Origin: Alkalispirillum mobile
Lineage (GTDB): Bacteria > Pseudomonadota > Gammaproteobacteria > Nitrococcales > Halorhodospiraceae
NCBI RefSeq assembly: GCF_003664325.1
Contig: NZ_RCDA01000002.1
Coordinates: forward strand, 248,001 to 312,000
DNA: 64,000 bases
Direction: 5' to 3'
In this document: piece by piece, positions 1 through 8,678 of the stretch
Layout of the letters: each line of letters starts with the position of its first letter
How positions within the stretch are numbered: position 1 is the stretch's first letter
Notes under the pieces: model-generated
The model's input: the letters and a program-made list of their open reading frames with translations, nothing else
Databases searched by the model: none
What the model was told of the DNA's origin: nothing
Made by a program: the position numbers and the translations under genes

Positions 1-576
1 CCGGGGCAGGGCAGCACCTTCACCCTGGTATTGCCGCGCGCTGACCAGGCCCGGCCGCTAGCGGCGGGTCGGCACCGGGGTGAAACCGCGGACCAGGATC
101 GACTGCCCCTGCTGAACGAGGCGGAAGCGGGTATGCCCCTGGTGACCTGCGACTCCCCTGCCGTTTCGCCATCGCGGCGCAGGGCAGCGGACGACGAGTT
201 GCAACTGCTCCTCGTGTCGGAAAACGACGAGGTACGCCGGCGGCTGCGGGGGCTGTGCCTGATCCATCCGGAATTGCGGCTGCACGAGGTGGCGACGCCG
301 GAGCAGGGTGCGGACTGGTTGCAGCAGGAGCCTGCCCAGCTGTTGCTGGTCGATGAATACTGGCTGCGCGCAGAACCCAACCACGTGCTCCAGCACCTGC
401 GCGCCGTCGCCGCCGACGAAGAGCTGTCGGCGCTGGTGCTCACGGAGGGAACGGGCGAGGCCCTGGCCCTGGATGAGGCAGGGCCGGTGGATGGCGTTGT
501 AGGGTGGGATGTGCCGCTCCAGCAAATGCTGAATCTGATATTGCGGGTCAGCGAGGCCGGTCGTGACGCGGACTGA
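1..576 (+). CDS. Hybrid sensor histidine kinase, C-terminal end (5' partial)
   Basis: The frame is open to the left edge and begins with P-G-Q-G-S-T-F-T-L-V-L-P, the closing G3-type strand of a histidine kinase HATPase domain, so a kinase core lies upstream of the window. After a linker comes a receiver-like domain (LLLVSENDEV, then the QLLLVDEYWL strand carrying the usual phosphoacceptor Asp). The receiver looks degenerate: the acidic pair near its start reads S-E, and the conserved lysine position near the end reads W-D-V-P instead of a K-P pair. Phosphotransfer through it is therefore doubtful. An internal TTG at 31 is not the real start. The gene overlaps tadA by 14 bp. The kinase/receiver assignment is secure; its signal is unknown. 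Confidence 0.8.
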   Translation, partial: PGQGSTFTLVLPRADQARPLAAGRHRGETADQDRLPLLNEAEAGMPLVTCDSPAVSPSRRRAADDELQLLLVSENDEVRRRLRGLCLIHPELRLHEVATPEQGADWLQQEPAQLLLVDEYWLRAEPNHVLQHLRAVAADEELSALVLTEGTGEALALDEAGPVDGVVGWDVPLQQMLNLILRVSEAGRDAD

Positions 577-1072
577 TCTTTTGCCGGACGCCCCACCCAC
601 CGATACCGGCGATGCGGATGACCGCTTCTGGATGCGGCGGGCGCTCGCCCTGGCCGACGAGGCTGAGGCGGCCGGCGAGGTGCCTGTCGGTGCGGTGCTG
701 GTGCAGGGGCGGTGCGAGGTGGCGGCCGCCTGTAACCAGCCCATCGGCAGCCACGATCCCACCGCCCACGCCGAGGTGGTGGCACTGCGCGAAGCTGGAC
801 GGGTATTGCAGGCGTATCGGTTACCGGGCACGACGCTTTACGTCACCCTGGAGCCCTGCCCCATGTGCATCGGTGCCATCATCCACGCCCGGGTGGCCCG
901 GGTGGTCTTCGGGGCCAGTGACCCTAAAACCGGGGCCTGCGGGTCCGTGTTCGCACTGGACCGTGCGCCGGAGCACAATCATCGAGTGGAGGTCCATGGC
1001 GGGGTGCTGGCGGAGGAGGCGTCGGATCGGTTGCGGCAGTTCTTCCGCGCCCGCCGGCGTGCCCGCCGCTAG
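563..1072 (+). CDS. tadA: tRNA-specific adenosine deaminase TadA
   Basis: The 169-residue protein has the cytidine/deoxycytidylate deaminase fold. It carries the zinc-binding H-A-E signature (His69, Glu71 as proton shuttle) and P-C-P-M-C (Cys99, Cys102). TadA converts adenosine 34 to inosine in tRNA-Arg(ACG), an essential step for reading CGN codons. The N-terminal W-M-R-R-A-L-A-L-A and G-E-V-P-V-G-A-V-L-V motifs are typical of the family. The GTG at 563 gives a normal length and overlaps the upstream kinase gene, which suggests translational coupling. The 3' end overlaps the convergent mltF by 4 bp. Confidence 0.95.
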   Translation: MTRTDLLPDAPPTDTGDADDRFWMRRALALADEAEAAGEVPVGAVLVQGRCEVAAACNQPIGSHDPTAHAEVVALREAGRVLQAYRLPGTTLYVTLEPCPMCIGAIIHARVARVVFGASDPKTGACGSVFALDRAPEHNHRVEVHGGVLAEEASDRLRQFFRARRRARR

Positions 1073-2574
1073 GGGGCGAGTGGTTCGGTCACTATGTCCG
1101 GCACGGTGTCGAGCAGCGGGGCCGGGGACTCGGGTACCGGCTCCTCGCCCAGGCGTTCGCCCGCCGGTACCTGCCGGCGCTGGGGCTCCGAGAAGCGCTG
1201 CAGCAGCTGATAATAGAGCCGCACGTTGCGTACGTAGTGGACGGGCTCCCAGCCCCGGGCGTAGCCGTGGCGGGTCTGGGTATACCAGTGGCGCTGGCTC
1301 AGCAACGGCAGGTGGTCGCGGACTACCCGCCAGTCATCCGGGTCATAGCCCCGCTGCCGGGCCAGCCGGCGTGCATCCTGCAGGTGGCCGTAGCCGACGT
1401 TATAGGCCGCCAATGCCATCCAGGTGCGGTCCGGCTCCTCCAGTTCCTCCGGCAGCTTGGCCAGTACCCGGGCGAAATAGCGGGCACCGCCGAAGATACT
1501 CTGCTTCGGGTCCAGGCGGTTATCCACGTCGACGGAGGCTGCGGTGTTCAAGGTGAGCATCATCAGGCCCCGGACCCCGGTGGGGGAGATGGCCTGGGGG
1601 TCCCAGTGGGACTCCTGGTAACCGATGGCCGCGAGCAGGCGCCAGTCCAGCCCGTACTCCCCGGCGGCCTCTTCAAACCAGGCGCGGTAGTCGGGCAGCC
1701 GTGCCGCCAGGTGCCGGTTGAAGGCCCGAAAGCCCACGTAATCGAACTGGCCCAGGTAACCGAAGTGCTGTTCGAGCATTGCGGAGAGCCGCCCCTCCAT
1801 GCGCAGGTCGGTGAAGTGGCGGGCGGCCTCGTCGTAGAGGCTCAAATCCTCGGTGCGCGGGAACGCCCAGGCCAGGCCCTCCAGACTGGTGATCTCGAAC
1901 GCCTTGCGCAGTTCCGGGTAGTAGGCGCGGTTGATGCTCAACTCGTGCGAGTCCGCGATGGTGTAGCGCACGTCCTCGTTCCAGACGGCGTAAAGCATGG
2001 CCTCGCTGTCCGCGTGCTGCATCTCCTGCCAGGTGAGATCGGGGTACTCGCTGTCGCGTAATGCCTCAAGGCGCTCGGCGTGACTGCTGTCGGCGATGAC
2101 TGCCAGTTCACCGGGCGCGATATCGCCCAGATCGTCGGGGGCACCGCCGGTGCCGACCCGGTAGACCAGGACCTGGGTGATGTCCTTGTAGGGTGGCGTG
2201 AACCAATAGCGGTTGCCGCGTTCATGGGTGTAGGTGAGCCCTGCCGCGGCCACATCGACCTCGCCCTCGTCCAGCGCCGTGAAGATGGCCTCAAGGTCCG
2301 GTGCAACCACCATGCGCAAGTCCACGCCCAGCCGCTCCGCAAATCCCCGCGCCAGGTCGTACTCCAACCCGGCACGGCCACTGTCCGTCTGGTCGCTCTG
2401 GTAGTAGGTGGTGGGGCTGATACGGGTGATGACGCGCAACTCGCCGGCCTCCAGCACGCGCTCCAGCGTTGTCATGGGGGCGGGCTGGCGCGCGCGCTCC
2501 CAAAGGAGCCAGGCCAGGGCAACAAGGGCCAGTAACAGCACGCCTGCCAGCAGACGTACCGGTCTGTTCCGCAT
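1069..2574 (-). CDS. mltF: Membrane-bound lytic murein transglycosylase F
   Basis: MltF cleaves peptidoglycan between MurNAc and GlcNAc, forming 1,6-anhydro-MurNAc ends. The 501-residue protein has an N-terminal hydrophobic anchor (about residues 6-24), a periplasmic SBP_bac_3-like regulatory domain (about 40-270) and a C-terminal SLT domain. The catalytic Glu is in Y-Q-E-S-H-W (about residue 321), followed by S-P-T-G-V-R-G-L-M-M-L-T and A-A-Y-N-V-G-Y-G-H. I chose the ATG at 2574 over a TTG at 2592 because an AGGA lies 8 nt upstream and the anchor follows directly. A second MltF-like gene occurs at 38479. Confidence 0.93.
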   Translation of the reverse strand: MRNRPVRLLAGVLLLALVALAWLLWERARQPAPMTTLERVLEAGELRVITRISPTTYYQSDQTDSGRAGLEYDLARGFAERLGVDLRMVVAPDLEAIFTALDEGEVDVAAAGLTYTHERGNRYWFTPPYKDITQVLVYRVGTGGAPDDLGDIAPGELAVIADSSHAERLEALRDSEYPDLTWQEMQHADSEAMLYAVWNEDVRYTIADSHELSINRAYYPELRKAFEITSLEGLAWAFPRTEDLSLYDEAARHFTDLRMEGRLSAMLEQHFGYLGQFDYVGFRAFNRHLAARLPDYRAWFEEAAGEYGLDWRLLAAIGYQESHWDPQAISPTGVRGLMMLTLNTAASVDVDNRLDPKQSIFGGARYFARVLAKLPEELEEPDRTWMALAAYNVGYGHLQDARRLARQRGYDPDDWRVVRDHLPLLSQRHWYTQTRHGYARGWEPVHYVRNVRLYYQLLQRFSEPQRRQVPAGERLGEEPVPESPAPLLDTVPDIVTEPLAP

Positions 2575-2709
2575 CCGGTGGTTCCTACTCAATTGCCATT
2601 CTTGGTGTTAGACTACGGCCCTCGATCGTTGAGGTACAGCCTTAGGGCTGCAATGGTCGGATACGACCCGATGCGCGGGCAACCGCGCGGTCTGGTCGGT
2701 CAAGGCCGC

Positions 2710-2799
2710 GGAGAGGTGCCGGAGCGGTCGAACGGGGCGCACTCGAAATGCGTTGACCCCTCGCGGGGTCCGGGGGTTCGAATCCCTCCCTCTCCGCCA
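2710..2799 (+). tRNA. tRNA-Ser (anticodon CGA)
   Basis: This is a class II tRNA. The acceptor GGAGAGG pairs with CCTCTCC, followed by discriminator G and an encoded CCA (2797-2799). The anticodon stem and loop read GCGCA-CTCGAAA-TGCGT, giving anticodon CGA for codon UCG. A long variable arm (GACCCC-TCGC-GGGGTC) and a T arm with GTTCGAATC complete the structure. The long variable arm confirms serine identity. No T-rich terminator is obvious before the next gene at 2866. Confidence 0.97.
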
Positions 2800-2865
2800 T
2801 TCCCCTTCCCCCAGGCGCGTACCGCGTCGACACCGGGCACGCGTCGCAGCCAGCCCGGAGTTGCC

Positions 2866-3180
2866 ATGTTCGTTGTCACCAACCGCGTCCCCGTTGCCGA
2901 GGGCTACCGGTCCGAGTTCGAGGCCCGCTTTCGTAACCGTGCCGGCCAGATCGAGCAGAACCCCGGTTTCATCAGCATGCGCATCATGCGCCCGGCCCGT
3001 GACGGCCACCCCTACCTGGTGCAGACCACCTGGGAGAGCCGCGAGGCCTTTGACCAGTGGGTGGGGAGTGACGATTTCCGCCAGGCCCACGCCAACCCCA
3101 TGCCCAAGTCGGCGTTTGACGGGCCCAGCGAGATGGAGATGCACGAGGTGATTATCAGCGCGGATCGCCCAGACCGCTGA
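2866..3180 (+). CDS. Antibiotic biosynthesis monooxygenase (ABM) domain protein
   Basis: The 104-residue protein has the ferredoxin-like ABM fold: F-V-V-T-N-R-V-P-V, a helix with F-E-x-R-F-x-x-R, then N-P-G-F-I-S-M-R-I-M-R-P and the strand Y-L-V-Q-T-T-W-E-S-R-E-A-F-D-Q-W. The pattern resembles HmoA/HmoB and IsdG-like haem-degrading or quinol-oxidising monooxygenases. Length is normal for the family. The substrate cannot be read from sequence: haem degradation is possible but unproven. The start is the first ATG after tRNA-Ser. The 3' end overlaps the convergent deacetylase-like gene by 26 bp. Confidence 0.8.
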   Translation: MFVVTNRVPVAEGYRSEFEARFRNRAGQIEQNPGFISMRIMRPARDGHPYLVQTTWESREAFDQWVGSDDFRQAHANPMPKSAFDGPSEMEMHEVIISADRPDR

Positions 3181-4177
3181 AGAACTCGTGGGTGTTCCGC
3201 GCCAGCGTCTCCAGGTGGTAGCCCCCCTCCTGGATGATCAACGTCGGTAGCGCCAGTTCGGCCAGGGTGTGGCCCATGCGGTTAAAGCCCGGTGAACTGA
3301 CCGCCGCCTTGTTCTGCGGGTCGTCCTTGTAGATATCAAAACCGAGGGTGACGATGAGCACGTCCGGTGCGTAGAGCCGGATGGCGTGCACGGCCTCTTC
3401 CAGGCGCTCGAAATAGGTCTGTTCGGACGAGCCGTGGGGCATGGGCAGGTTGATGTTGTAGCCTTCGCCGGCACCGGTGCCGCGCTCCTCCTCGTGGCCG
3501 CTCACCACCGGGTAGAAGTTGGTGGGATCGCCGTGGATGGAGATGTACAGCACGTCTTCCCGGTCGTAGAAGATCTCCTGGATGCCCTGGCCGTGGTGCA
3601 TGTCCGGGTCCAGGATGGCGATGCGGGGGTATTGCGGTTTGAGGGCCTCGGCGGCAATGGCCGCGTTGTTCAGGTAACAGAAGCCGCCGGCGGCATCGCG
3701 GCGGGCGTGGTGGCCCGGCGGCCGGCAGACGGCGTAGGCCCGTTTGGCGCCGCGTAGCAACTCGTCGCTGGCGCTCAGCGCCGTCTGTGCCGACCAGTAG
3801 GCGGCCTCGAAAGTGTGCTCGCCGATCGGGCAACTGCCGTCGGCCAGGTAACGGGCGGCCTCGGCGAGGATGCCTTTCATGGGGTTGGGCGAGCGGACGA
3901 AGACGTTGGACATCACCTCGTCGCCCCAGTCATCCGGAATGGCCTGCCACCGCCGGTGGGCGGACTCCAGAAAGCGCAGGTAGCCAATATCGTGGACCCG
4001 GGCAATGGCCTGCATCCCGTGATCGGCAGGCTCCGCCACCGGGATGTCCAGCGCCTTCAGCCCCTCCAGGATATGGCCGGTGCGCTCCGGCAGTTCCAGT
4101 GGTGTGCGCATCTGACCGCGGGAGAGGTAGCTCCTGGGGATGTGCTTGTCCTGGCTTGGATGGAAGAATGCCTTCAC
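3155..4177 (-). CDS. Histone deacetylase family protein, acetylpolyamine amidohydrolase-like
   Basis: The 340-residue class II HDAC-fold protein is the size of the bacterial acetylpolyamine amidohydrolases. Visible active-site features are R-P-P-G-H-H (tandem His156-His157), D-P-D-M-H-H-G-Q-G with zinc ligands Asp192 and His194, and the third ligand Asp281 in L-G-F-D-I-Y-K-D-D-P. A tyrosine in E-G-G-Y near the C-terminus is the usual transition-state residue. Such enzymes deacetylate acetylated polyamines or small amides. The start is GTG with a GAGGG upstream. The leader is rich in hairpins (see 4178-4452). Polyamine rather than protein substrate is an inference from ligand spacing and length. 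Confidence 0.88.
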   Translation of the reverse strand: MKAFFHPSQDKHIPRSYLSRGQMRTPLELPERTGHILEGLKALDIPVAEPADHGMQAIARVHDIGYLRFLESAHRRWQAIPDDWGDEVMSNVFVRSPNPMKGILAEAARYLADGSCPIGEHTFEAAYWSAQTALSASDELLRGAKRAYAVCRPPGHHARRDAAGGFCYLNNAAIAAEALKPQYPRIAILDPDMHHGQGIQEIFYDREDVLYISIHGDPTNFYPVVSGHEEERGTGAGEGYNINLPMPHGSSEQTYFERLEEAVHAIRLYAPDVLIVTLGFDIYKDDPQNKAAVSSPGFNRMGHTLAELALPTLIIQEGGYHLETLARNTHEFFSGLGDPR

Positions 4178-4452
4178 GTCGGGTCCCTCGTTGACTGCCC
4201 TTGGTGTATCGGCCGACCTGCGGGTCGGCAGCCCTCACCGGCATACTAACCGCTAATTCCCCACTTTGGGGAACCCCGCCAGCCATTGCGGTTGCGGACG
4301 GCGGGGTATACGCAGCCGAGGCAAAGGCGCGCACCCGGCGGGATGTTAAGCTGATCCTGCTGCGGGCACGGACGTGATCGGGTATAAACTGCAAACAGGA
4401 AGCATCTAACGCATGCAGGTCAAGGTCGAAGCGGAGGCAGGGGCAGCAGGCC
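4178..4452. other. Intergenic region with three adjacent hairpins between divergent genes
   Basis: This 275-bp gap lies between the deacetylase-like gene (minus strand) and the DUF454 gene (plus strand). It contains three perfect short stems: GCCGACC/GGTCGGC at 4212-4229, TTCCCCA/TGGGGAA at 4257-4273 with a 3-nt loop, and ACCCCGCC/GGCGGGGT at 4273-4307. They would form part of the 5' leader of the deacetylase-like gene on the minus strand if its promoter lies beyond 4307. A TATAAA at about 4383 could be a -10 element for the plus-strand gene. No ORF here looks real. Confidence 0.45.
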
Positions 4453-4809
4453 ATGGTGCTGTTCTGGCGATTTCTCGGGGTCTCCTGCGTTGCCATCGGC
4501 AGCGTTGGCGTCGTCGTGCCGTTGTTACCGACCACCCCCTTTCTCTTGCTGGCGGCCTGGGCCTTCGCCAAGGGCTCGGAGCGCTGGCGCGACTGGTTGC
4601 TGAACCATCCGCGCCTCGGGCCGTCCATCCGCGCCTGGCAGACCGCCCGCGCCATCCCCTACCGCGCCAAGGTGGTCGCTATCCTCTCGCTGGTGTTCAG
4701 CCTGGCGCTGGCGCTCTGGCTGTCGTTGCCACCGCTGGCGCTGGCGCTCCAGGTCACGGCACTGGTGGCGGTATCCGCCTTCATTCTTACCCGGCCCACC
4801 GCCTATTGA
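4453..4809 (+). CDS. DUF454 (YbaN-like) inner-membrane protein
   Basis: The 118-residue protein carries the DUF454 signature: an N-terminal hydrophobic helix with G-V-V-V-P-L-L-P-T-T-P-F-L-L-L-A-A-W-A-F-A, then R-W-R-D-W-L-L-N-H-P-R-L-G-P and two C-terminal membrane helices (about residues 72-92 and 94-112). The family is widespread in proteobacteria and E. coli YbaN belongs to it; its biochemical role is not established. The start ATG is the first in frame with normal family length. It lies 24 bp before tmcA and may be co-transcribed with it. Confidence 0.85.
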   Translation: MVLFWRFLGVSCVAIGSVGVVVPLLPTTPFLLLAAWAFAKGSERWRDWLLNHPRLGPSIRAWQTARAIPYRAKVVAILSLVFSLALALWLSLPPLALALQVTALVAVSAFILTRPTAY

Positions 4810-4833
4810 GCCATCCGGCAGGCGGAGGTTGGC

Positions 4834-7002
4834 ATGACTGACTGCTTCTGCGTCCACCTGGGGCAGTGGCGGTTGCAGGCCCGGCACTGCCGGCACCGCC
4901 GCCTGCTGGTGCTGGCGGGCGATGCCGAGTGGGGTCGCGACCGCGCCCGCCTCGCGCTCCGGGAGTGGGCGGGCGACGGGGACCACCTGTGGGTGGGCGA
5001 TCAACCGGCGGGGCGTCGCGCGGAGGATGTCTGGCAGGAACTTGGCCGGGAATACGCCGGGCTGGTCTTCGATGCCCATTGCGGCTTCGACCCGGACGCG
5101 TTCGGCGCGGTGGCCGGCACCGTTCGCGGGGGCGGCCTCCTGATCCTGCTGACGCCACCACTGGCGGATTGGCACCGGGCACCGGATCCGGAGCGGGCCC
5201 GCTTGGCCGTGCATCCGCTGCCGCCGGAGCGTGTCCCGGGGCGTTACCTGCAGCGCCTGGCCCGGCTGTTGCGCGAGAGCCCCGACGCCTGGGTGGTGGC
5301 AGAGGGCACGCCGGCCCCGCCTCCGCCCTCCGCCAGCGTCCCTGACCGAGGGGCATCGGATGCTGGGGCAGCGGACCCCGGGACGGGGGTGGAGCCCCTG
5401 ACCACGGACCAGGCCCGGGCGGTGGACCGGCTGGTGCGCTCGGCGTCCGGCCGCGGCCACCGGCGGCGGCCGGTGGTGCTGACCTCCGACCGGGGACGCG
5501 GCAAGTCAGCGGCCCTGGGACTGGCGGCGGCGCGGCTGCTGCGTACCGGGCTGGAGCGGATCCTGGTGACCGCCCCGGGGGCTGACGCCGTGCAGCCGTT
5601 GCTGCGCCACGCCGCGGCCTGTCTGCCCGGTAGCCGCCGAAGCCGTACCACCGTCGAGTGGGAAGGACGGGCCCTCCGTTTTGCCGTGCCCCGGGCGGTG
5701 CTGGACAGCGACGAAACGCCGGACCTGGTGCTGGTGGATGAGGCTGCGGCCATTCCCACGCCGGTCCTGGCGGAGCTGCTCCGCCGCCATCCGCGCATGG
5801 CCTTTGCCTCCACGGTCCACGGCTACGAGGGAACGGGCCGGGGCTTCGCCCTGCGCTTCAGCCAACTGCTGGACCGGGAAACCCGGGGATGGCAGCAGGT
5901 CACGCTGACCACCCCGGTCCGCTGGGCCCCCGATGACCCGGTGGAAGCGCTGGTCTTCCGCCTCTTGCTGCTGGATGCCGAGCCCGAGGGCGCGGTGCCG
6001 GAGCACCCCATGGAGGTGAACTGGCAGTGGCTGGACCGCGATACCCTGGCGGCGGACGAGCCCCTGCTGGGGCAGGTTTTCGGGCTGCTGGTGCAGGCCC
6101 ATTACCGGACCCGGCCCCTGGACCTCCGGCACTTGCTGGACGGGCCCAACGTGCGGGTCGGGGTGGTCCGGGCGGCCGGCGTGGTGGTGGGGACGCTGCT
6201 GGTCGCCGAGGAGGGCGGCTTTGAGCCGCCATTTGCCGAGGCGGTCTGGCGTGGCCAGGCCCGCCCAATGGGCCACATGCTGCCCGAGACGCTGGCAGCC
6301 CACTGCGGGCTGCGAGATGCACCGGAGTGCCGTGGCCTGCGGGTCGTGCGCATCGCCGTGCACCCCCGGGCCCGGCGACAGGGGCTTGGCCGGCGCATGC
6401 TGCTGGAGGCGCTGGGCCTGGCCCGCCGGCAGGGCATGGACTACCTGGGGACCGCCTTTGGCACCACCGATGAGCTGCTCGCCTTCTGGCAGGCGGAGGG
6501 GCTGAGTCCGGTGCGGGTGAGCCTCCGCCGCGGTGCCGCCAGCGGGGCACACTCCGTGGTCATGTTACGGCCGGTGAGCGCCGCCGGGGAGGGCCTGCAC
6601 GGCCGGGCACGTGCCCGTTTCCTCGACGGCCTGCCCCACCTGCTGGCAGATCCGCTCCGCTGGCTGGAGCCCGAGCTGGCTGACCAGCTGCTGCGCGCCC
6701 CGGACCTGCCCATGCCCGCCCCGGAGACTGCAGACTGGGAGGACCTGCGCGCCTTCGCTGCCCGGGAGCGTATCTTCGAGGCCTGCCTGCCGGCACTCTG
6801 GCGCTGGACCCGCTGGGTACTGGCTGACCCGGCCCGGGCCGCATACCTGAGTGCCGCCGACCGGCACGGCCTGATCCTGCGCCTGCTGCAGCACCGCGAT
6901 TGGGCCCAGACGGCCCAGGTGTTGGGCCTGCCCGGCCGGCGCCAGGTTACCGAGACACTGCGCCGGGCGGTGGCGGACGGCCTGCCGGAGCAGCTAGGCT
7001 AG
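4834..7002 (+). CDS. tmcA: tRNA(Met) cytidine acetyltransferase TmcA
   Basis: The 722-residue protein matches the TmcA plan. It has an N-terminal DUF1726-like region, a DEAD-like RNA helicase module with Walker A (S-D-R-G-R-G-K-S, about residue 220) and Walker B-like L-V-L-V-D-E-A-A-A-I-P, then a GNAT domain (L-R-V-V-R-I-A-V-H-P-x-A-R-R-Q-G-L-G, about residue 510) and a tRNA-binding tail. It uses acetyl-CoA and ATP to form N4-acetylcytidine at the wobble base of elongator tRNA-Met, preventing misreading of AUA codons. A GGAGG precedes the ATG. It ends 4 nt before the next gene, suggesting an operon. Confidence 0.93.
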   Translation: MTDCFCVHLGQWRLQARHCRHRRLLVLAGDAEWGRDRARLALREWAGDGDHLWVGDQPAGRRAEDVWQELGREYAGLVFDAHCGFDPDAFGAVAGTVRGGGLLILLTPPLADWHRAPDPERARLAVHPLPPERVPGRYLQRLARLLRESPDAWVVAEGTPAPPPPSASVPDRGASDAGAADPGTGVEPLTTDQARAVDRLVRSASGRGHRRRPVVLTSDRGRGKSAALGLAAARLLRTGLERILVTAPGADAVQPLLRHAAACLPGSRRSRTTVEWEGRALRFAVPRAVLDSDETPDLVLVDEAAAIPTPVLAELLRRHPRMAFASTVHGYEGTGRGFALRFSQLLDRETRGWQQVTLTTPVRWAPDDPVEALVFRLLLLDAEPEGAVPEHPMEVNWQWLDRDTLAADEPLLGQVFGLLVQAHYRTRPLDLRHLLDGPNVRVGVVRAAGVVVGTLLVAEEGGFEPPFAEAVWRGQARPMGHMLPETLAAHCGLRDAPECRGLRVVRIAVHPRARRQGLGRRMLLEALGLARRQGMDYLGTAFGTTDELLAFWQAEGLSPVRVSLRRGAASGAHSVVMLRPVSAAGEGLHGRARARFLDGLPHLLADPLRWLEPELADQLLRAPDLPMPAPETADWEDLRAFAARERIFEACLPALWRWTRWVLADPARAAYLSAADRHGLILRLLQHRDWAQTAQVLGLPGRRQVTETLRRAVADGLPEQLG

Positions 7003-7006
7003 CGCC

Positions 7007-8662
7007 ATGTCGCTACTGCTGCCATTGGTTCTGCTCTGGCCCCTGCTGCTGGCCGGGGGGCTGCTCTCACCCTGGCGCGGCTACAGCCGGGCCTTGCTGC
7101 CCAGTGCCCCGTTGCCCGGGCTGCTGGCGGGCTTCCAGCCGGGGCTCCAGTGGGAGGCCCCCTGGCTGTTGCTGGGGCTGCAATTCGGGGTAGACAGCAT
7201 CGCCTCCCCCTTGCTGCTGCTGGCCTCGCTGCTCTGGGTGCTGGCCGCCATCGCCGCCGGTCGCAGCATGGCCCGGAACCCGCACCGCGACCGATTCCTC
7301 GCGCTCTTTCTGCTGACCATGGCGGGGAACCTCGGGGTGTTCATCGGCCTGGACGCCGCCGGGTTCTACCTCGCCTACGCCACCATGACCTTCGCCGCCT
7401 ACGGTCTGGTGATTCACGACGGCCAGGCGGCGTCCCGCCGGGCGGGCCGGGTCTACCTGGTTCTGGCCGTCCTGGGTGAGGGCATGCTGGTGGCCGCATT
7501 GCTGTTGCTGGCTGGGGCCCTGGGGAATCCCGCGCTGCACGGGCTGGGGCCGGAGTTGGCCCAGGTGCCCCACCAGGCCTGGATCACGGGGCTGTTTCTG
7601 CTCGGTTTCGGCATCAAGATGGGTATAGTGCCGCTGCACCTCTGGCTGCCGCTGGCCCACCCCTGCGCGCCGGTGCCCGCCAGCGCCGTCCTCTCGGGGG
7701 TAATCGTGAAGGCGGGGCTGATGGGGTGGCTGCGCTTTCTGCCGGTGGGTGAGGAGGTTGCGGCGCCGTTGGGCCCCTGGGTCATTGCGGCGGGCCTGTT
7801 TACGGCCTTCTTTGCGGTGGCGGTCGGGCTGGCCCAGGCGCGGGCCAAGACCGTGCTGGCCTATTCCACTGTCAGCCAGATGGGGCTGTTGACCGTATTG
7901 ATCGGCATGGGCCTGGCGCTGCCCGGCATTTACTGGGCGCTGGCGGTGGGCGCGGTGCTGTTGATGGCGCTGCACCACGGGCTGGCCAAGGGGGCGCTCT
8001 TCCTCGCCATGGGGGCCGATAACCGGGCGCGATTCTGGCTCATGCTCTGGCCTGCGGCCGCGCTGGCGGGGCTGCCCCTGACCTCTGGGGCCCTGGCCAA
8101 GAAAGCCATGAAAGATGCCGCCGAGATGGCGCCCGGGCTTTGGGCGGAGGCCCTGCCCCTGCTGCTCAGCCTGAGTTCCCTGGCCACCGCGCTGCTGATG
8201 GCGCGGTTGCTGTGGTTGGTGCGGCCGCGGGTCGATGCGGGTGACGGGGAGACTGCCCGGGGCAGGGCCCCGGTGCTGGCACTGGTACTGGCCAGCGCGC
8301 TGGTGCCCTGGCTGTGGGCCGGGTGGCAGCAGCCGGGCGCTGCCCTGGCCGCGCTGGACGCCAAGGCGGCCTGGGACAGCACCTGGCCGGTGCTGCTGGC
8401 CCTCGGGGTGGCGGCCGCCTGGTGGTGGTGGAGCCCGGCCCGCTGGCAGGCCGTGCGGCTGCCGGAAGGGGACCTGGTGGCGCTCCTGCCCGGAGCCCGC
8501 CCGTTGCCCCAGCCGCCGGTCTGGGAGCTGCCGGCGGTGCCCGGTGCCGCCCCGGCGGGCAGGGCGCTGACCCGTATGGAACTGGGCCTGGGTACATTGG
8601 CTATCGCGGGGGTGCTGTTTCTCGGGCTGGCGCTCGGGTTGATGGTTCTGCTGTTGGGCTAG
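7007..8662 (+). CDS. Orphan complex I / Mrp-type proton antiporter subunit (Proton_antipo_M)
   Basis: This very hydrophobic 551-residue protein has roughly fourteen predicted membrane helices. The NuoL/M/N, HyfB and MrpA/D signature is visible: G-I-K-M-G-I-V-P-L-H-L-W-L-P-L-A-H then A-S-A-V-L-S-G-V-I-V-K-A-G. It keeps the lysines that form the proton path in this superfamily. The loop and the next helix (about residues 275-300) also fit. No other complex I, hydrogenase-4 or Mrp subunit lies nearby, so it either works alone or with subunits encoded elsewhere. It follows tmcA by 4 nt, probably in the same transcript. The specific name (HyfB-like or MrpD-like) is uncertain. Confidence 0.82.
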   Translation: MSLLLPLVLLWPLLLAGGLLSPWRGYSRALLPSAPLPGLLAGFQPGLQWEAPWLLLGLQFGVDSIASPLLLLASLLWVLAAIAAGRSMARNPHRDRFLALFLLTMAGNLGVFIGLDAAGFYLAYATMTFAAYGLVIHDGQAASRRAGRVYLVLAVLGEGMLVAALLLLAGALGNPALHGLGPELAQVPHQAWITGLFLLGFGIKMGIVPLHLWLPLAHPCAPVPASAVLSGVIVKAGLMGWLRFLPVGEEVAAPLGPWVIAAGLFTAFFAVAVGLAQARAKTVLAYSTVSQMGLLTVLIGMGLALPGIYWALAVGAVLLMALHHGLAKGALFLAMGADNRARFWLMLWPAAALAGLPLTSGALAKKAMKDAAEMAPGLWAEALPLLLSLSSLATALLMARLLWLVRPRVDAGDGETARGRAPVLALVLASALVPWLWAGWQQPGAALAALDAKAAWDSTWPVLLALGVAAAWWWWSPARWQAVRLPEGDLVALLPGARPLPQPPVWELPAVPGAAPAGRALTRMELGLGTLAIAGVLFLGLALGLMVLLLG

Positions 8663-8678
8663 GAGGCCGTTGGCCGGT

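Noticed and set aside
4413-4841. 142-codon ORF overlapping the DUF454 gene
   Set aside because: It lies in another frame of a gene with clear DUF454 motifs.
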